Assembly: GCF_900104345.1 (NCBI RefSeq)
Contig: NZ_FNJN01000006.1
Location: forward strand, 185,559-249,558
DNA: 64,000 bases
Source of the DNA: Microbacterium testaceum StLB037
GTDB taxonomy: Bacteria; Actinomycetota; Actinomycetes; Actinomycetales; Microbacteriaceae
Direction of reading: 5' to 3'
The translations under genes were made by a program, and so were the position numbers. A model generated the notes under the pieces. It did not search any database and had not been told where the DNA came from. It worked only from the letters and a program-made list of their open reading frames with translations. Shown piece after piece: positions 39,221 to 45,915 of the stretch; position 1 is the stretch's first letter; the number at the start of each line of letters is the position of its first letter.

Positions 39221-40216
39221 TCAGTCGGTGGCATCCGGGATCGATGACTCCACCGCCGGCCATGCCGGCAGCGGATCGGCGAAGGCGAGCCAGGTCGCGG
39301 GGCCGCCGGCGAACTCCTCGTCGGTCAGGACGGCGTGGTCGAGGAGGTGCGCGAGCTTCGGCGCCGAGAGGTCGAGACCGGTGAAGACGATCTCCTGCCC
39401 CAGGCCCATGCGGCCGTCGTCGGCGCCGAGCGGTTCGATCCACATCGCGGATCCGACGTGTTCCCAGCGGGCCAGGATGCCGGGGCGCGATGCCAGGCGG
39501 CAGAGCCCGGCCGAGCGCACCAGCCGGCCGGCCGCGCCGGCGTCGAGGCGATCGAGGGTCGCCGAGAGGCGCGCGGGGTGGAACGGCCGCACCTGCTCGT
39601 ACGTGAGCGTCATCACGCGGTTGTCGCGCATGTACGGGTCGTGTTCGCCGTTCAACGCACGCACCCACCCCGCCCGCTCGAGGATCTCGCCCTCGTGCGT
39701 CGCGGCCGAGCGCAGGTCGGTGAGCGGGTCGCGCGACAGGCGCACGACGGCGGCGGGGTTCAGGTGCGACGCCAGCGCCATCTGCACGGCGAGCGCCGGC
39801 GTGGGCACCTGCTCCCAGTTGACCCAGACGATGCGCGTCGCGAGTTCCAATACCAGCGCCGCCTGGCGCGCCCGGGCGCCGATGTCACCGCGGGTGTCGC
39901 CGGGTTTCGCGGATGCCGACAGCGCGGCGTCGTCGAGGAGGTCGCCGATCATGTGGCGGGCGTCGACCACGCACACCGCCTCGACCTCCGACCCGCCGCG
40001 TGCCGCGATCGCGTGGATCAGGTCGACGTCGGTGCCGAGGTCGACCACGGTCTGCGCGTCGTTCGCCCGCGGGCGGGGGAGGGGGAGCGCGTGGGACACG
40101 CGCAGGTCGGCGTAGCGCAGCAGGTGAAGGGGGCGTGACAGCGCGACGGCGGTCCGTTCCGCGTAGGTGCGGCGCTCGGGGGCGCACACGCCCATGATGG
40201 CGATCGTGCGGGGCAT
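39221..40216 (-). CDS. CobW/COG0523-like protein with degenerate GTPase motifs
   Basis: 331 residues from the ATG at 40216, which has GAGAGG upstream; a GTG three codons earlier would leave no room for a ribosome site. The C-terminal half has the CobW_C pattern ([21 protein letters not shown]). The N-terminal P-loop position reads [15 protein letters not shown], with no GKT/S, and the CxCC metal motif is absent. It therefore looks like a non-hydrolysing relative of COG0523 metal chaperones. It shares a divergent promoter region with zinc-free L36. Confidence 0.75.
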   Translation of the reverse strand: MPRTIAIMGVCAPERRTYAERTAVALSRPLHLLRYADLRVSHALPLPRPRANDAQTVVDLGTDVDLIHAIAARGGSEVEAVCVVDARHMIGDLLDDAALSASAKPGDTRGDIGARARQAALVLELATRIVWVNWEQVPTPALAVQMALASHLNPAAVVRLSRDPLTDLRSAATHEGEILERAGWVRALNGEHDPYMRDNRVMTLTYEQVRPFHPARLSATLDRLDAGAAGRLVRSAGLCRLASRPGILARWEHVGSAMWIEPLGADDGRMGLGQEIVFTGLDLSAPKLAHLLDHAVLTDEEFAGGPATWLAFADPLPAWPAVESSIPDATD

Positions 40217-40258
40217 GGCATCCACCTCTCATTTGTCAGGGGAGTGGGGACACTCTAG

Positions 40259-40286
40259 CTTGTTATTGAGAACAGTTATCAACAAG
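40259..40286. promoter_or_regulatory. Putative Zur box 1 (CobW-like / rpmJ divergent promoter)
   Basis: ATTGAGAAC-A-GTTATCAAC (40265-40283) is a 19-bp palindrome with 7 of 9 arm positions paired, inside a wider CTTGTT/AACAAG frame. Its core GAGAACAGTTATC (40268-40280) is nearly the same as the box before the ArsR gene. Position and gene content suggest zinc-dependent repression by Zur. Confidence 0.65.
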
Positions 40287-40295
40287 GAGGATGCC

Positions 40296-40418
40296 ATGAA
40301 GGTCCGCGCGTCGATCAAGTCCCTGAAGAAGCAGCCCGGTGCGCAGGTCGTGCGCCGACGCGGCAAGGTGTTCGTGATCAACAAGCTCAACCCCCGCTTC
40401 AAGGGGCGGCAGGGGTGA
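40296..40418 (+). CDS. rpmJ: Ribosomal protein L36, zinc-free form (type B)
   Basis: 40 residues, starting [11 protein letters not shown] and ending NPRFKGRQG, with no cysteine at all. The usual 37-residue L36 binds zinc through a Cys/His set; this longer C-minus paralogue replaces it when zinc is scarce and so spares the metal. It has an excellent AAGGAGG site. A Zur-like palindrome lies 10-30 nt upstream. It is too short for most automatic calls but is clear by sequence. Confidence 0.92.
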   Translation: MKVRASIKSLKKQPGAQVVRRRGKVFVINKLNPRFKGRQG

Positions 40419-40445
40419 TCGCCCCGGGGTGGCGATAACGGAAAC

Positions 40446-40458
40446 GAGAACCGTTCCC
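40446..40458 (+). promoter_or_regulatory. Putative Zur box 2 before the ArsR/SmtB gene
   Basis: GAGAACCGTTCCC matches box 1 (GAGAACAGTTATC) in the GAGAAC-N-GTT core, and pairs almost fully with itself (ideal GAGAACNGTTCTC). It lies 8 bp before the TATACA hexamer. Confidence 0.5.
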
Positions 40459-40465
40459 GAAAGCG

Positions 40466-40492
40466 TATACACATTGCAATTCGTGCATGTGT
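40466..40492 (+). promoter_or_regulatory. Promoter and candidate SmtB operator of the ArsR gene
   Basis: TATACA at 40466-40471 is a good -10. It overlaps an inverted repeat ACACAT (40469-40474) / ATGTGT (40487-40492), a fitting place for an ArsR/SmtB dimer that represses its own gene. Confidence 0.45.
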
Positions 40493-40509
40493 GTGGTGGT
40501 CTACCTGAT

Positions 40510-40818
40510 GTGGACACGATCGCCGGGCTCGACGATGCCGCCGAGCTGTTCAAGGTCCTCGGCAACGAGTCGCGTCTCGCGCTCGTCTGGCTGCTGAGCC
40601 GCGAACGACTCACAGTCGGGGCGCTCGCCGAGCGCACCGGACTCTCGCAGCCGCTGGTATCGCAGCACCTGCGGACCCTGCGGCAGTCGGGACTCGTGAG
40701 CTCGGAACGCGAGGGCAAAGAGATCCGTTACGCCCTCGCCGACCAGCACGTCGCTCACGTCGTGCTCGATGCGATCGCCCACGTCACCGAACCGACCGAT
40801 CAGGGGAACGAACAATGA
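40510..40818 (+). CDS. ArsR/SmtB family metal-responsive repressor
   Basis: About 102 residues from the GTG at 40510; in-frame GTGs at 40483 and 40489 are alternatives. The winged helix reads LAERTGLSQPLVSQHLRTLRQSGLV. Residues after it (DQHVAHVVLDAIAHVTE) carry Asp and His in the last helix, the position of the alpha-5 zinc site in SmtB-like sensors. It precedes a His-rich protein with a 4-nt overlap, so it is probably a zinc-sensing repressor of its own operon. Confidence 0.85.
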   Translation: MDTIAGLDDAAELFKVLGNESRLALVWLLSRERLTVGALAERTGLSQPLVSQHLRTLRQSGLVSSEREGKEIRYALADQHVAHVVLDAIAHVTEPTDQGNEQ

Positions 40819-41111
40819 GCACTGCCGACACCCACGCCGAGCATTCCGTCGACGAGCACGCGCACGGCGACGACTGCGGCCACCAGAAGATCGAGCACGG
40901 GGATCACATCGATTACGTGCACGGCACGCACCACCACGCGCTGCACGGCGATCACTACGACGAGCACGAGTCGAAGGCCGAGCACGGCGTCGACGAGCAC
41001 CGTCACGGCGACGACTGCGGCCACGAGAAGGTGACGCACGACGACCACGCCGACTACGTGCACGACGGCCACCGTCACGCGCTGCACACGGATCACTACG
41101 ACGAGCACTGA
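40815..41111 (+). CDS. Histidine-rich metal-binding protein with two internal repeats
   Basis: 98 residues, more than one fifth His, plus many Asp/Glu. Two repeats of about 45 residues share the pattern HGDDCGH-x-K-x-x-H-x-DH-x-DYVH-x-x-H-x-HALH-x-DHYDEH. There is no signal peptide or membrane segment, so it should be a cytosolic metal buffer or chaperone. Short one-repeat relatives occur near zinc genes in other bacteria. It is co-translated with the ArsR/SmtB gene (ATGA overlap). Confidence 0.8.
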   Translation: MSTADTHAEHSVDEHAHGDDCGHQKIEHGDHIDYVHGTHHHALHGDHYDEHESKAEHGVDEHRHGDDCGHEKVTHDDHADYVHDGHRHALHTDHYDEH

Positions 41112-41151
41112 GCTCGAGCGGCCTCCCGTGTCACGAGCGCGGGGTGCACCG

Positions 41152-41185
41152 AGGCCCGCTTCCCCCGTCGGGGTGGCGGGCCTTT
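41152..41185 (+). terminator. Terminator of the zinc operon
   Basis: AGGCCCGC-TT-CCCC-CGTC-GGGG-TG-GCGGGCCTTT: a two-part hairpin followed by T residues. Confidence 0.75.
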
Positions 41186-41259
41186 CGCGTGGGCCAGGTC
41201 AGGCCTGCACGCGGAAGGAGGGGGTCAACACACCGACATGGTGGGCAGAACGGATCCGT

Positions 41260-41649
41260 TCACGAATCGGATGGAGTCGACGCCACCCACCAGTCGGTGA
41301 AGAGCGCGGCACGACCGTCTTCGGCGAGCCGGATGACCATCATGTTGTCGTAGTGTCTCGCCTTCGCGGTGGCGTTGGGGTAGTCCGTCCACCCGCGGAT
41401 CACGGCGACATCGCCGTCGACCGCGACGAGCTCGTGCGTGAACGACCACGTTCCCGGTTCGTCCTTCTGAGCGAGCCACGCGTCGACGATCGCGTCGCGA
41501 CCCACCCAGGGAGGGGTCGACGGCCCGTCGCGGTACTCGGCCTGCTCCGTGAAAAGGGAGCGGATCTCGTCCGGGTCGTTCGTCGACCACGCGCGGACGT
41601 AACGAGCGATCCAGTTTTCAGCGGCGGCGGCGTTCTCGCGATTGTCCAT
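41260..41649 (-). CDS. SnoaL/NTF2-like protein
   Basis: 129 residues of the cone-shaped NTF2-like fold. YVRAWSTNDPDEIRSLF at the start and a WTDYPN strand near the middle are typical of SnoaL-like proteins. It has aromatic residues that could line a small pocket, but no assignable catalysis. The ATG at 41649 has GGAAG upstream. It is monocistronic. Confidence 0.75.
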   Translation of the reverse strand: MDNRENAAAAENWIARYVRAWSTNDPDEIRSLFTEQAEYRDGPSTPPWVGRDAIVDAWLAQKDEPGTWSFTHELVAVDGDVAVIRGWTDYPNATAKARHYDNMMVIRLAEDGRAALFTDWWVASTPSDS

Positions 41650-41756
41650 GCGGGTCACGCTTCCGGAGCGGAGGACAGTGCGCAAGCGCTGTTGCGGCGG
41701 AGCTGCGGCCGCGTCACGTGACGAGGGACGGCTCATCGCGCCGATGTCGGGTCGCG

Positions 41757-41981
41757 TCAGGCCTGCACGCGGAAGGAGCGTCCCTCGAAGGTCACGACGT
41801 CGCCCACCTGCAGCTGGCGGCCGCGGCGGCGGTCCACCTCGCCGTTGACTTCGACGTAGCCGTCGATGATGGCCTCTTTGACGTCTCCGCCCGAGTCGAG
41901 GATGCTGGCGAACTTCATGAACTGGCCGAGGCGGATGCCCTCGCTGCCGACGGGCACATCCTGGGGCGCGGAGGAGGTCAT
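41757..41981 (-). CDS. RNA-binding S4 domain protein
   Basis: 74 residues forming a single S4 domain: IRLGQFMKFASILDSGGDVKE, then VEVNGEVDRRRGRQLQVGDVV. Free-standing S4 proteins of this type bind structured RNA, often on the ribosome. Only 19 nt separate it from the upstream DUF2071 gene, so they may share a transcript. Confidence 0.85.
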   Translation of the reverse strand: MTSSAPQDVPVGSEGIRLGQFMKFASILDSGGDVKEAIIDGYVEVNGEVDRRRGRQLQVGDVVTFEGRSFRVQA

Positions 41982-42000
41982 GCGTCCAGTCTGACAGCAG

Positions 42001-42768
42001 TCATGAGATCGTCGCGGGTGTCGAAACGCTGCTCCACCGCGTCGGCACGTCGCGCATGAGGAGGGCGTGGTCGAACTGCGCGGCGCCGTCGGGCAGTTCG
42101 TCGAAGAAGGTCGACGAGAGGGCGGTGACGTCGATCGGCTCGACCTTCCACGCGTCGGTGTCGAGTCGGAGCCCCTCGAGTGCACCCGAGCGGGTGGGCG
42201 ACCAGCCCACGGCATCCTCCCGGAAGAAGGTCGAGGACTGCTCGAGGGTCTCGAAGAGGGTGCTGCGGAACGGGATGCCGGGACCCCGGCGCGCGGCGAC
42301 GCGGACGCGCAGGTCGTCGGCCTCGACGCGAACCTCGAGGTCGTCGGCGGTGGAGCGGAAGTCGACGCTCGCGGGGGCGTGCGTTCCGGGGAAGACGCGT
42401 CCGCCGACCAGTCGTGCGAGAAGAGATGAACTGTGGCGACGGGGGATGTAGACGCCGGTCTGCGGGCCCTCGGCAGTGTCCCCCTCGACCGCGATGCGGT
42501 GAGCGGCGTTGCGGCTGCGATGCCCGATCGCCGGAGCGAACCACGCGGGGCGGAAGGCGGTGAGGTGGATCAGGCAGACGCCGGCGACGGCGCTCCCGTC
42601 GACGAGCTGGGGGCGGATGCCGTCGGGCAGGAGCGACCGGGCGACGTCGGGGTCGACGCGGTAGTTCACGAGCACTCGCTGTGCGATCGTCGCGGCCATC
42701 CGGGGGATAGGGGCCACGGGGCGCCTGCTCGCGGTCCATCGGCCCAGGGTGTCGGTCTGCGTGCTCAT
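42001..42768 (-). CDS. DUF2071 (acetoacetate decarboxylase-like) protein
   Basis: 255 residues from the ATG at 42768, with an ideal AAGGAG site. NYRVDPDVARSLLPDGIRPQLVDGSAVAGVCLIHL is in the form typical of DUF2071, which shares its beta fold with acetoacetate decarboxylase. No Schiff-base lysine can be confirmed. It is divergent from an ArsR gene, with an operator-like palindrome overlapping its leader. Confidence 0.78.
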   Translation of the reverse strand: MSTQTDTLGRWTASRRPVAPIPRMAATIAQRVLVNYRVDPDVARSLLPDGIRPQLVDGSAVAGVCLIHLTAFRPAWFAPAIGHRSRNAAHRIAVEGDTAEGPQTGVYIPRRHSSSLLARLVGGRVFPGTHAPASVDFRSTADDLEVRVEADDLRVRVAARRGPGIPFRSTLFETLEQSSTFFREDAVGWSPTRSGALEGLRLDTDAWKVEPIDVTALSSTFFDELPDGAAQFDHALLMRDVPTRWSSVSTPATIS

Positions 42769-42777
42769 CGGATCTCC

Positions 42778-42793
42778 TTCGCTATTTAGCGAA
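42778..42793. promoter_or_regulatory. Candidate ArsR operator
   Basis: TTCGCTA-TT-TAGCGAA, a perfect 16-bp palindrome between the divergent DUF2071 and ArsR genes. It sits in a distinctly AT-rich stretch. Confidence 0.55.
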
Positions 42794-42821
42794 GAAGCTA
42801 CACGCAATTTAGCTCCAGTGC

Positions 42822-42827
42822 TATATT
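42822..42827 (+). promoter_or_regulatory. -10 element TATATT for the leaderless ArsR gene
   Basis: TATATT lies 7 nt before the GTG start at 42835. Confidence 0.55.
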
Positions 42828-42834
42828 CAGATTC

Positions 42835-43173
42835 GTGACCGACGCGGCATCCGACATCTTCGCGGCTCTCGCGCACCCCACGCGCCGCCAGATCCTCCAA
42901 GACCTGAAGGACGGCGAGATGGCCGCGGGTGAGATCGCGGCGCGGTTCGATGCCAGTGGGCCCACGATCTCTCGGCACCTCGGCGTGCTGCGCCAAGCCG
43001 GTCTCGTCTCCGAGCGGCGTGACGCGAACCGCATCCTGTACTCGCTCGTGGGTGAGCGCTTGGCGCTGTCGGTGGGCGACTTCCTGTCGACGGTGTGCCC
43101 GGAGCAGATCGTGCTGCGCGAAGTACGCAAGAGGCGTCCCGCCCGAGGTGGAACGCTGCCGGCGGAGGCGTAG
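42835..43173 (+). CDS. ArsR family transcriptional regulator
   Basis: 112 residues. The winged helix contains HPTRRQILQDL and GPTISRHLGVLRQAGLVSERR, followed by the wing RILYSL. There are no paired Cys or His sites of a metal sensor, so it belongs to the group of ArsR proteins that regulate a neighbouring enzyme. The likely target is the divergent DUF2071 gene. Confidence 0.85.
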   Translation: MTDAASDIFAALAHPTRRQILQDLKDGEMAAGEIAARFDASGPTISRHLGVLRQAGLVSERRDANRILYSLVGERLALSVGDFLSTVCPEQIVLREVRKRRPARGGTLPAEA

Positions 43174-43185
43174 GAGCGCCGCGGG

Positions 43186-43614
43186 TCAGTGTGACGGGGA
43201 GTCCTCGGCCGCGCGTCGCCACGAGGCGATGTGCGGGGGAAGCTCGACCGTCAGCGTGACCCAGAAGAGATCGTCGTTCATTGCGCGGTATCCCGCATGG
43301 GACGCGATGTTGCGCATCGTCCGGAGGGCGGTGGCGACCTCGGCGGGGGTGTCGGTGACGAATGACGCGAACTCGTCGGTCTCGAAGAGCGCTGCGGCTC
43401 GGATGATCGCCATCGAGCCGGACGCGTACGACGGCGAGGTGCGCCGGAACGCGCTTCTTCCTTCGCTTGTCGCGTGGCCGAGAAAAGACTCGATCGCGTC
43501 GACGCTCTCGAGGAAGTTCGCCTGGGCATGCGGTGCAGGGGGCTGCTCCGCCCTCGGAGCGCGTCGAAAGCGCGCGGCCGGTTGCGACTCGGATTCCGTC
43601 ACAGGGCGGCCCAC
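43186..43614 (-). CDS. HEPN-domain protein (probable RNase toxin)
   Basis: 142 residues, mainly helical after a basic, Pro-rich N-terminus of about 30 residues. RNIASHAGY supplies the Rx4H signature of HEPN ribonucleases; a Tyr three residues after the His recalls, but does not exactly match, the RX4HXY motif of HepT. The GTG start overlaps the upstream nucleotidyltransferase gene by 16 nt, as expected for an antitoxin-toxin pair. HEPN assignment is by motif and context. Confidence 0.65.
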   Translation of the reverse strand: MGRPVTESESQPAARFRRAPRAEQPPAPHAQANFLESVDAIESFLGHATSEGRSAFRRTSPSYASGSMAIIRAAALFETDEFASFVTDTPAEVATALRTMRNIASHAGYRAMNDDLFWVTLTVELPPHIASWRRAAEDSPSH

Positions 43615-44069
43615 GCCGTCGAGTCGAGGAAGGAAGGCCGGTGCTCGTCATCGACGATCACGTCGACGGCAAAGCCCGTGAGCTCTTCCACGGTGTGAGT
43701 GAAGGCCGCGATGTCGAAATAGCCGCGTCCTGCGTCGACGCGAGCGAGAAGGTCGATATCCGACGTGAAGTGATCGGCGCCGGTCGCCACCGAACCGAAG
43801 ACGCGGATGTCGCGGAGTCCGTGCCGCCGCCCTGCCTCGACGATCGCTTCGGCGTTCTCTTCGACGGCCAGGCTGGGTCGGTAGTCGGCGGCCCGCAGCA
43901 GGCGCTCGAAGGCGTCGTCGCTGGGGTTTCTCGTCCCGTTCTCGATGGCCGCCACATTGGGCTGGCTCATCCCGGCCGCTCGCGCGAGATCTGCCTGAGA
44001 CATCTTGCGGTCGAGGCGCGCAGCTCGCACGAGGTGCGACGCGCGGCTGCGGTCGAAGCTTCGGGTCAC
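43599..44069 (-). CDS. HTH-MNT fusion protein (probable antitoxin)
   Basis: 156 residues in two parts. Residues about 10-65 are an XRE-type helix-turn-helix (MSQADLARAAGMSQPNVAAIENG). Residues about 75-156 are a minimal nucleotidyltransferase with GSVATGADHFTSDIDLL, that is GS-x10-DxD. In MNT-HEPN systems the MNT partner neutralises the toxin, in known cases by adding AMP to it. The fused HTH should repress the operon. The GTG start has GGAGG upstream. Confidence 0.78.
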   Translation of the reverse strand: MTRSFDRSRASHLVRAARLDRKMSQADLARAAGMSQPNVAAIENGTRNPSDDAFERLLRAADYRPSLAVEENAEAIVEAGRRHGLRDIRVFGSVATGADHFTSDIDLLARVDAGRGYFDIAAFTHTVEELTGFAVDVIVDDEHRPSFLDSTAWAAL

Positions 44070-44072
44070 GGC

Positions 44073-44094
44073 TATACCTCCGTGATATACCCTA
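44073..44094 (-). promoter_or_regulatory. Promoter and candidate operator of the MNT-HEPN operon
   Basis: TAGGGT (44089-44094 on the minus strand) is a good -10. TATACC occurs twice as a direct repeat on the plus strand (44073-44078 and 44086-44091, 13 bp apart) across the transcription start and Shine-Dalgarno, a fitting site for the XRE domain of the first gene product. Confidence 0.45.
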
Positions 44095-44123
44095 GCGATC
44101 CGTCGATCTGCCGAGGGGTGTCG

Positions 44124-44196
44124 ACGCGACGGCGGGAGTCGAACCCGCCACGCCTTCGGTTATGAGCCGAGGCCCGGGACCGCCCGGATCGCCGCG
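44124..44196 (-). tRNA. Atypical tRNA with CAU anticodon (tRNA-Met-like)
   Basis: Read on the minus strand, the acceptor arms CGCGGCG/CGTCGCG pair over 7 bp with one G-U. The T arm is GCGGG-TTCGACT-CCCGC, a standard T loop. The anticodon loop is CTCATAA, giving CAU. Odd points: the D loop is only 6 nt (GCGGTC), the top of the anticodon stem has a C-A mismatch, and no CCA is encoded. TAGCGT lies 10 nt upstream as a promoter. Total length is 73 nt. Confidence 0.6.
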
Positions 44197-44206
44197 ATGT
44201 GCCCCC

Positions 44207-44212
44207 ACGCTA
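44207..44212 (-). promoter_or_regulatory. -10 element TAGCGT for the tRNA gene
   Basis: On the minus strand TAGCGT ends 10 nt before the 5' end of the tRNA. Confidence 0.45.
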
Positions 44213-44288
44213 ACCCGGGGCGCGCGAGCGACGAAGGGGCGTTGCGCGAGGTGACGGGATGTGTCGCCGTGTGGCGGTGGGGCCTCGA

Positions 44289-44993
44289 TCAGCGCCCGGA
44301 CCGCCCGTCGATGATCGCCCTCGTGGAGTGCTCGAGGTGTGCGCGCACGACCCGCTCGGGATCGCGGAGCGCCGCTTCGACATACGCGCGGTGTTCCGCC
44401 GTCAGCGCCCCGGGAGCGTAGGCGGGCCGCACGTGCGTGAGAAGCAGGCGCATCTCGCCGTCGAGGCGGCGGTACTCCTCGGCGATGCGCGGAGACCCCG
44501 CCGCGGCGACCAACGCCAGGTGCACGCGGGCGTGCGCGTCGAGGGTTCCTGTCCAGTCGCCTTCGGACTCGGCGTCGGCGAGAGCGTCGAGGGCGTCGTC
44601 GACCTCGGAGAGGTGGATGCCGCGATCCCGCACGATCCGCAGCGCCTCGGTCTCGAGAGCGCAGCGCAACTGCTGAAGGGCGATCAGGGCGTCGTCGTCG
44701 AGCTGGGACACCCGGACGCCGCGGTAGGGCTCGGCCGTGGCGAGCCGCTCGGCCGTGAGGGTGGCGAGCGCCGTGCGGGCGGTGTGCCGCGAGATGCCGT
44801 GGGTCGCGCTGAGCTCCTCCTCGCGCAGGGGAGTGCCGGGGGCGAGTTCGCCCGACAGGATCGCGGCGCGCAGCGTGTCGGCGACGGCGTCCGCGGTGCG
44901 GGGTCCGGGCAGGGGCGCTCCCCGGCGGCGCGAGTGCGTCTCGCCTGTGCCCGCCGCGGCGCCGTCACTGGTGTCACGCGCGGGCCGTGGCAT
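44289..44993 (-). CDS. GntR family regulator (FCD domain)
   Basis: 234 residues from the ATG at 44993. Winged helix: LREEELSATHGISRHTARTALATL. The helical C-terminal domain has the Asp/His pattern of FCD sensors (DAHARVHLALVAAAGS, then LTAEHRAYVEAAL), which bind a metal and a small organic acid. It overlaps the upstream EamA gene by 20 nt and so is co-transcribed with it. A GntR-type palindrome lies before the EamA gene. Confidence 0.85.
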   Translation of the reverse strand: MPRPARDTSDGAAAGTGETHSRRRGAPLPGPRTADAVADTLRAAILSGELAPGTPLREEELSATHGISRHTARTALATLTAERLATAEPYRGVRVSQLDDDALIALQQLRCALETEALRIVRDRGIHLSEVDDALDALADAESEGDWTGTLDAHARVHLALVAAAGSPRIAEEYRRLDGEMRLLLTHVRPAYAPGALTAEHRAYVEAALRDPERVVRAHLEHSTRAIIDGRSGR

Positions 44994-45879
44994 CCGGAAC
45001 CTCCTCACGCCTGCGAGACGGAGCCGACACCACGGCGAGACCCACCGCGATGAGGGCCAGGCCGATGCCGCTCACGAGAGTGAGGTGCTCGCGCAAGACG
45101 AACAGGCCCAGAAGCGTGGCGGCGAGGGGCTCGGCGAGGGTCAGGGTCGATACCGTGACGGCGCTCAGGCGGGCGAGCCCCCATCCGAACAGCAGGTACG
45201 CGATCACCGTGGTCACGACCCCGAGCCAGAGGGCGAGGGCCAGGCCGTTCGGGGTGAGCAGCCACGACGTCCCGGCGAGGACGAGGACGGGAAGGCTCGC
45301 CACGGCGGCGATGCCGAACACCGCTCCCATGACCCGTGTGGAGTTCCACCCCCTCTCGATCAGTGCTTTGCCGCACACCGTATAGAGGGCGTACGACATT
45401 CCCGCGCCGGCCGAAGCGAGCAGGCCGCCGGGCGCGAGAGCGGTCGCGCCGCCCGTCACGCCCGACACGAGGACCACGCCGATCAGCGCGACGGCGGTCG
45501 CGAGCATCCAGCGCGGCGTGGGAGCGCGGCGCAGGCGGACGGCATCGACGATCCCGGTCGCGATGGGCGCCGAGCCGAGGGCGACCACCGTGCCGATGGC
45601 GACGCCGTTCTCGCGCGTGCCCAGGAAGAACAGCGGTTGGTACGCGAGGACGCCGAGGGCTCCGACGGCGATCAGTGCCGCGGTGGACGCGCGGGATCCG
45701 CTGCGCGCGCGGCCGGGCGAACGCTGGGCGAGAGCGAGAAGGCCCAGGATGCCGCCTCCCACCACGATCCGCGCCGCTCCGACCGCGAGGGGAGAGGCGT
45801 CGACGCCCGCGAGAGCCTGCGCCGTGCCGGTGGTCGAGAAGCACAGCGCCGCGGCGACGATCGCGAGGGCGGGAAGCAT
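44974..45879 (-). CDS. EamA family transporter
   Basis: 301 residues with ten hydrophobic segments in two EamA repeats; a GxxxxxxxPLxFxGT-like motif in the first repeat (GALGVLAYQPLFFLGT) is typical of DMT exporters. The ATG at 45879 is used because the in-frame GTG at 45897 lies inside the operator palindrome. It probably exports a metabolite sensed by the GntR protein encoded just downstream. Confidence 0.82.
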   Translation of the reverse strand: MLPALAIVAAALCFSTTGTAQALAGVDASPLAVGAARIVVGGGILGLLALAQRSPGRARSGSRASTAALIAVGALGVLAYQPLFFLGTRENGVAIGTVVALGSAPIATGIVDAVRLRRAPTPRWMLATAVALIGVVLVSGVTGGATALAPGGLLASAGAGMSYALYTVCGKALIERGWNSTRVMGAVFGIAAVASLPVLVLAGTSWLLTPNGLALALWLGVVTTVIAYLLFGWGLARLSAVTVSTLTLAEPLAATLLGLFVLREHLTLVSGIGLALIAVGLAVVSAPSRRREEVPDATARA

Positions 45880-45883
45880 GGAT

Positions 45884-45900
45884 GGATTGTTACACAATCC
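45884..45900. promoter_or_regulatory. GntR-type operator
   Basis: GGATTGT-TAC-ACAATCC, a perfect palindrome with a 3-bp centre and a core matching the GntR pattern GTNNNAC. It ends 4 bp before the EamA start codon, so binding would block this operon. Confidence 0.7.
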
Positions 45901-45915
45901 GGCTCTCGGCGTGGG

